Shown: positions 14,272 through 18,099 of the stretch, one piece after another
Layout of the letters: every line of letters begins with the position of its first letter
Position numbering within the stretch: the first letter of the stretch is position 1
NCBI GenBank assembly: GCA_937891015.1
Contig: CALAPY010000117.1
Coordinates: 1 to 18,099, forward strand
Length of the DNA stretch: 18,099 bases
Direction: 5' to 3'
Origin: UBA2108 sp002713215
GTDB lineage: Bacteria > Bacteroidota > Bacteroidia > Flavobacteriales_G > Salibacteraceae
Notes under the pieces: generated by a model
The model's database searches: none
What the model saw: the letters and a program-made list of their open reading frames with translations, nothing else
What the model was told of the DNA's origin: nothing
Program-made: the position numbers and the translations under genes

Positions 14272-15283
14272 TATTGTTTAGATTTTGTTGCCATTTCCAA
14301 GAACTTGCCATCATTTCTTCAATGCCTAGTTTGGGAACCCATCCCAGTAAATCTTTTGCTTTTTTAGGATCGCTATAAATGCTTTTGACGTCTCCAGCCC
14401 TTTTAGGTCCAATTTTATAATTCAGTTTAAACCCAGCCACCTTTTCAAATGCAATAATAGCTTCTAGTACGCTAACTCCCTCACCGGTTCCTAGATTTAT
14501 ATGGTCAATAAACGTTTTATTCTGTTTCATGGAGTATTCCAGAGCCATTACATGTGCCCTTGCAATATCTGAAACATGGATATAATCCCTTATACATGAG
14601 CCATCTCGTGTATCATAGTCGGTACCATGAACATACATTTCGGGAATTATTCCTGAAGCAAATTGGGTAATTACCGGAATTAGGTTATTGGGTTTATTTA
14701 TTGGGTTTTCACCTATGAGACCACTGTTATGAGCACCAACCGGATTGAAATAGCGCAAACAGGTACATTTGGTTGCACTTACTTTGGAGAAGTGTTCAAT
14801 TATTTCTTCTCCCATGACTTTTGTACTTGCATAAGGTGATTCAGCTCTGGCCATTGGGGTAGATTCACTTACAGGAAGTTGATCCACATTTCCATAAATT
14901 GAACAACTTGAACTAAATATGAGATTGGGCACGTTAAACTGCTCACAGCATTTTAAAATGTTTACCAATCCTTCAATGTTGTTGTGATAATAGAGAAGGG
15001 GTTCATCAACTGATTCACCTACCGCTTTTAGCGCTGCAAAATGAATAACCCCATCAATCTTACCAATTTTTGTAAACGCATCCTGTAGTTGGGCCAGGTC
15101 ACAAACATCAACAGGGAAGTTTTTTATGTTCGAATTTGTAATTCGATTTATCCTATCGAATGTTTTTTCCTCTGAATTACAGAAGTTATCGATTGAGTAT
15201 ATTTCCCATTCTCGGGATTCAAGAATTTCAATTATAGTATGTGAACCAATATACCCGGCTCCACCAGTAATTAATACCTTCAT
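14264..15283 (-). CDS. galE: UDP-glucose 4-epimerase
   Basis: GalE interconverts UDP-glucose and UDP-galactose using bound NAD. From ATG 15283 it has 339 residues, almost the same as E. coli GalE. Motifs are ITGGAGYIGSH (5-15), HFAALKAVGESV (81-92), SSSCSIYG (124-131), Y151/K155 in SPYASTK, LRYFNPVGAH (176-185), and DGSCIRDYIHVSDIARAH (227-244). A TTG at 15304 would add seven residues, but that codon lies inside the TAGTTTTG promoter box, so ATG 15283 is chosen. It is the first gene of a minus-strand operon with the UDP-glucuronate-decarboxylase-like and lysine-dehydrogenase-like genes. UDP-N-acetylglucosamine could be an additional substrate; sequence alone does not settle it. Confidence 0.9.
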   Translation of the reverse strand: MKVLITGGAGYIGSHTIIEILESREWEIYSIDNFCNSEEKTFDRINRITNSNIKNFPVDVCDLAQLQDAFTKIGKIDGVIHFAALKAVGESVDEPLLYYHNNIEGLVNILKCCEQFNVPNLIFSSSCSIYGNVDQLPVSESTPMARAESPYASTKVMGEEIIEHFSKVSATKCTCLRYFNPVGAHNSGLIGENPINKPNNLIPVITQFASGIIPEMYVHGTDYDTRDGSCIRDYIHVSDIARAHVMALEYSMKQNKTFIDHINLGTGEGVSVLEAIIAFEKVAGFKLNYKIGPKRAGDVKSIYSDPKKAKDLLGWVPKLGIEEMMASSWKWQQNLNNNG

Positions 15284-15301
15284 AGTTTTGTAAAAGTGTG
15301 G

Positions 15302-15309
15302 CAAAACTA
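15302..15309 (-). promoter_or_regulatory. -7 box of the galE operon promoter
   Basis: On the minus strand these bases read TAGTTTTG, an exact match to TAnnTTTG, about 20 bases before ATG 15283. A TTTG lies upstream on that strand but only 14 bases away, shorter than the usual 17-23, so the -33 element is uncertain. Confidence 0.5.
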
Positions 15310-15380
15310 AATGAAATTAGCAGCAAACCTTTTGATGGATAAATGCGTCCTTTCAATTGACGAATGTCAGTTATTAGGCA

Positions 15381-15399
15381 ACTGTAAACAGTATATTTA
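15381..15399 (+). promoter_or_regulatory. Possible promoter with small palindrome before the giant surface-protein gene
   Basis: TATATTTA (15392-15399) differs by one base from TAnnTTTG. It shares one base with the perfect palindrome ACTGTAAACAGT (15381-15392). No -33 TTG is found at proper spacing. Transcription would start about 20 bases before ATG 15427. Weak. Confidence 0.25.
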
Positions 15400-15426
15400 C
15401 GTCGTATAAATCATATAAATTGATCT

Positions 15427-18099
15427 ATGAATAAATTTTACCACGGAATTGTTGTCATATTGTCTCTTTTCCTATTTAGTGGCCTTAGCGCACAGCAGGT
15501 TGATTGGGTTAGATTTGGAGGCGGTGGATTTTATGATGCAGGATTAGGGCTAACTGCAGATCAAAACGGGAATACTTATGGATGTGGGCATGTTTATTCC
15601 CAGGCAAGCTACAACTATCCTATATGGGGGAATGACACCTTAAGAAAAACAGGGAGTTATCAATCTGATGGGTATGTCGTAAAGCATGATGTTAGGGGAA
15701 ATCAAAGCTGGGTTATTCCCTTAGGTGGAACTCAAAGGGATTTGGCATCGGATATTCGAATGGATTCGGATACCTCGTTTGTAGTAGTAGGGATATACAG
15801 AGGAAGTAACGCTAAGTTTGATACTATAACGGCACCGTCGGTGAGCGGTGGATTTAACCTCTATATTGCCAGGTTTGATACTTCCGGAAAAATAATTTGG
15901 CTTAAAACGGCATCGTTAGGTAATATTCCATTTAGTTACTATTACAATTATTACAACCCCTCAGTAGACGTAAATGCAAAAGGGGAAATCGCAGTTTCAG
16001 GTGTATATAGGGCTTCGGCCACATTTGGCTCAACAACCATATCATCGTCCACTACATGGGGTTATGGAGGATTTCTCGCAAAATATAATTCAAGTGGAAC
16101 ATTTCAATGGGTTAAAGATATTTCGGGGTCCACATCACAGTGGTTTGCACCGGATGCTACCATAGATGAGGCTGGAAATATCTATGCCAGTGGTCGGTTT
16201 AACGGTACTATTAACTTAGGAGGATCCACAACATTGACTTCTTCGTCAATCGATGGTTTCTATTGTAAATACAGTAGTACAGGTACCTTAAGGTGGTTGA
16301 AGGCTGCTTCGGGAAGTTCAAATCAAGAGCTGTATACCATTGCTATTGATAAATTTAATCATTTGTATATTGGTGGGAGAACCTATGGAACAATAACGTT
16401 CGGAAGTAAAAGTATTTCTCTTAATCCGGGTTCCTCTTTTAATACGGCTGATGCCTTCATTGCAAGGTTGGATACGAACGGCAATTTTGTTTGGGGAAAA
16501 GCATTAGGTGGTTATGATGGGCCTACTTCTTCAAGGCCATTTAATGACTTTGTTTATGGGGTAGAAGTAGATCAAAAAGGTAATCTTGGGATTACTGGTG
16601 CCTATTCTGGAAACCTGGCAAAATTCGGCAATGATACAGTTGCCGGTGCCTCTTCGGGTTGGTGGAACCGTGGGGGGATTTTTACATCTTTATTGGATTC
16701 AACCGGAAAGTTTATTTGGACGTTACCCGCCGTAACTCAAAGTGCTACATGGCTTTATAATCAAGGAAATGGTATTGCTCTTGACTCGTCAAAGAATATA
16801 TACATCACTGGGTTAGGTAATTCACCCATGGTTTTTGGTGAGTCGGTGTGGAAATGGCCAAAGGCATCTAATGGTGGTTTAACAGATATATACATTATAA
16901 AAGTGGCCGATTGTAGTGAGGCGGACACGGCAGAAATTTATGTTGGTTCTTCTACATCTGCTTGCTTGGGAGATTCCATTAAACTTTGGTCGAACAACGA
17001 CCCTAAGTTGGAATACAGGTGGCTTCGAAACAAATATGGAATGTACTTGGCCACCGATACTGTTTTTAAGGCATTTGCCTCGGATAACTATAGCCTCGCA
17101 ATTAGCGACGAGGGTTGTTTAGATACTTCACAAACCATTAAAATTACCATCAACCCTTTACCTACGGTAACGATGTCAAATTTCCCGGTTACTTGTGTCG
17201 GTCAATCCGATTTTACACTAACTCAGGGGTCTCCAAAAGGAGGGGTATATAAAGGTATTGGCGTTAAAAATGATACCATATTTAGCCCATCTACATCTTT
17301 GAATGGGTCGTTTAATATCAACTATGTTTATAAGGATACCAATGGCTGTACTGATTCAACCAATAAGAATATTGTGGTAGGCGGTCAGACGGCTTACCTA
17401 TTTCTGAGCGATACAAATTTCTGTGCCAACGAAGCGCCATATACACTAGCTGGTGGAATCCCAACCGGAGGTACTTTTTCCGGGCCAGGCGTTTATGCGG
17501 GTAAGTTCTACCCTGATTCGGCAGGAGCTGGAACACATACGATTAGATATATATATTCCGATAATGGGTGTAAAGATACGGCAAGTCAGGTGGTTGTGGT
17601 AAACTCTACTCCAACGGTCACATTCGCATCGTTGCCTGATGTGTGTTCTGCTACCTTTTCCGTTAACCTCGCTACTTATGGTTCACCAAGTGGAGGAACG
17701 TTTTCGGGTACTGCAGTTATTGGAAGTACATTTTATCCCATAATTTCTAAGGCTGGTACATTTTCATTGAAGTACATTAAAAGCAATGGTACCTGTGCAG
17801 ATACCGCAACATCATCAATTAAAGTGATTGATCCGCTTACGGCCACTTTGGCTACCATTTCGGATCGATGTATTAATGAACCTGCTTTTACACTCACTGG
17901 TGGAGCTCCATCCGGAGGTACATACTACGTAAATAATGTTGTATCAACAACGTTTAACCCTTCCAGTTTAGGTGTTGGTAGTCATGTTGTAAAATACAGA
18001 GTGAGTAATCTTTGTGGTCCTGATTCAGCAACGCAAACCGTAAAAGTGAACCCCCAGCCCACAGTAAGTTTATCGAGTTTTAGTGCCATCTGTAGTAAC
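15427..18099 (+). CDS. Giant secreted protein: seven-bladed SBBP-type propeller plus Ig-like repeats (3' end outside window)
   Basis: The frame is open from ATG 15427 to the right edge (891 codons seen). Residues 1-22 are a signal peptide (MNKFYHGIVVILSLFLFSGLSA, cut before QQ). Residues about 25-493 hold seven copies of an SBBP-like motif of the form D..GN.Y..G followed by .FG, as expected for a seven-bladed beta-propeller. An Ig-like domain (about 495-575) follows, beginning DCSEADTAEIYVG and containing a C...W pair. From residue 576 come four 73-76-residue Ig-like units and the start of a fifth, of the same family as those at the left end of the window. Such proteins in Bacteroidota normally end in a T9SS sorting domain, which would lie beyond the window. 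It is likely a large surface or released protein; the ligand is unknown. Confidence 0.85.
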   Translation, partial: MNKFYHGIVVILSLFLFSGLSAQQVDWVRFGGGGFYDAGLGLTADQNGNTYGCGHVYSQASYNYPIWGNDTLRKTGSYQSDGYVVKHDVRGNQSWVIPLGGTQRDLASDIRMDSDTSFVVVGIYRGSNAKFDTITAPSVSGGFNLYIARFDTSGKIIWLKTASLGNIPFSYYYNYYNPSVDVNAKGEIAVSGVYRASATFGSTTISSSTTWGYGGFLAKYNSSGTFQWVKDISGSTSQWFAPDATIDEAGNIYASGRFNGTINLGGSTTLTSSSIDGFYCKYSSTGTLRWLKAASGSSNQELYTIAIDKFNHLYIGGRTYGTITFGSKSISLNPGSSFNTADAFIARLDTNGNFVWGKALGGYDGPTSSRPFNDFVYGVEVDQKGNLGITGAYSGNLAKFGNDTVAGASSGWWNRGGIFTSLLDSTGKFIWTLPAVTQSATWLYNQGNGIALDSSKNIYITGLGNSPMVFGESVWKWPKASNGGLTDIYIIKVADCSEADTAEIYVGSSTSACLGDSIKLWSNNDPKLEYRWLRNKYGMYLATDTVFKAFASDNYSLAISDEGCLDTSQTIKITINPLPTVTMSNFPVTCVGQSDFTLTQGSPKGGVYKGIGVKNDTIFSPSTSLNGSFNINYVYKDTNGCTDSTNKNIVVGGQTAYLFLSDTNFCANEAPYTLAGGIPTGGTFSGPGVYAGKFYPDSAGAGTHTIRYIYSDNGCKDTASQVVVVNSTPTVTFASLPDVCSATFSVNLATYGSPSGGTFSGTAVIGSTFYPIISKAGTFSLKYIKSNGTCADTATSSIKVIDPLTATLATISDRCINEPAFTLTGGAPSGGTYYVNNVVSTTFNPSSLGVGSHVVKYRVSNLCGPDSATQTVKVNPQPTVSLSSFSAICSN
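15502..16905 (+). repeat. Seven SBBP-like propeller blades
   Basis: Seven degenerate copies can be read: LGLTADQNGNTYGCG, DIRMDSDTSFVVVG, SVDVNAKGEIAVSG, ATIDEAGNIYASG, IAIDKFNHLYIGG, GVEVDQKGNLGITG and GIALDSSKNIYITG. Most are followed by a short strand with FG or LGG and preceded by a W(V/L)K-type strand closing the previous blade. Outer boundaries are approximate. Confidence 0.7.
17155..18099 (+). repeat. Tandem Ig-like units in the giant surface protein
   Basis: Units are 17155-17382 (76 residues), 17383-17604 (74), 17605-17832 (76), 17833-18051 (73) and a partial one at 18052-18099. The common pattern is P.PTVT, C, FTL.GG.P.GGT(Y/F), F.P....G.(G)(T/S)H, then Y...NGC.D(T/S). They are much more diverged from one another than the 225-bp units at 99-773. 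Confidence 0.8.

Noticed and set aside
15284..15304. TTG-started extension of galE by seven residues
   Set aside because: The TTG overlaps the TAGTTTTG promoter box, and ATG 15283 gives the standard GalE N-terminus.
1..18099. Idea that the window is a small circular plasmid joined through the repeat genes
   Set aside because: nadC, rlmH and galE are chromosomal housekeeping genes, no replication or mobilisation gene is present, and the two edges do not join in frame.

Overview
The window is chromosomal DNA of a member of the Bacteroidota. This rests on two type IX secretion C-terminal sorting domains, large Ig-like/SBBP repeat proteins, low-GC codon use, several promoters of the Bacteroidota form (TAnnTTTG, at best a weak -33 TTG), and a core block nadC-rlmH. 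A Flavobacteriia-like or Cryomorphaceae-like genome would fit, but the genus cannot be told from this sequence. No rRNA, tRNA, CRISPR or insertion sequence was seen. Every gap between genes is shorter than 200 bases.

Layout. (1) Bases 3-1049 are the 3' end of a surface protein built of 75-residue Ig-like units and ending in a T9SS sorting domain. (2) Bases 1130-6252 hold a tightly packed plus-strand cluster: a UDP-glucuronate-4-epimerase-like SDR, a CMP-sialic-acid-synthetase-like cytidylyltransferase, a Gfo/Idh/MocA oxidoreductase, an Ldh2-family 2-hydroxyacid dehydrogenase, and a protein that looks like a GH57/polysaccharide-deacetylase barrel. It probably makes, modifies or trims an acidic surface sugar, but no NeuB-type synthase or glycosyltransferase lies in the window. 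(3) Bases 6324-7466 hold a stand-alone AbiH-family abortive-infection gene. (4) On the minus strand lie a YihY/BrkB membrane protein and nadC (start and stop codons overlap), with rlmH divergent from nadC; each of the divergent pair has its own promoter box in a gap of about 80 bases.

(5) Bases 10036-12060 encode a secreted multicopper oxidase with a T9SS sorting domain. It is preceded by a promoter whose -33 element sits inside an 11-base inverted repeat, a good operator candidate. A 16-bp hairpin separates it from the convergent genes. (6) A minus-strand operon runs galE, then a UDP-glucuronate-decarboxylase-like SDR, then a saccharopine/lysine-dehydrogenase-like oxidoreductase. (7) From 15427 to the end lies the 5' part of a second giant secreted protein: signal peptide, a seven-bladed SBBP-type propeller, then Ig-like repeats of the same family as those in (1).

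Taken together, the region deals mainly with the cell surface: sugar nucleotides, T9SS-exported proteins and an exported copper oxidase, with one phage-defence gene and a few housekeeping genes between them. The parts that most merit follow-up are the cytidylyltransferase/Gfo-Idh/Ldh2/GH57-like operon and the operator in front of the multicopper oxidase.
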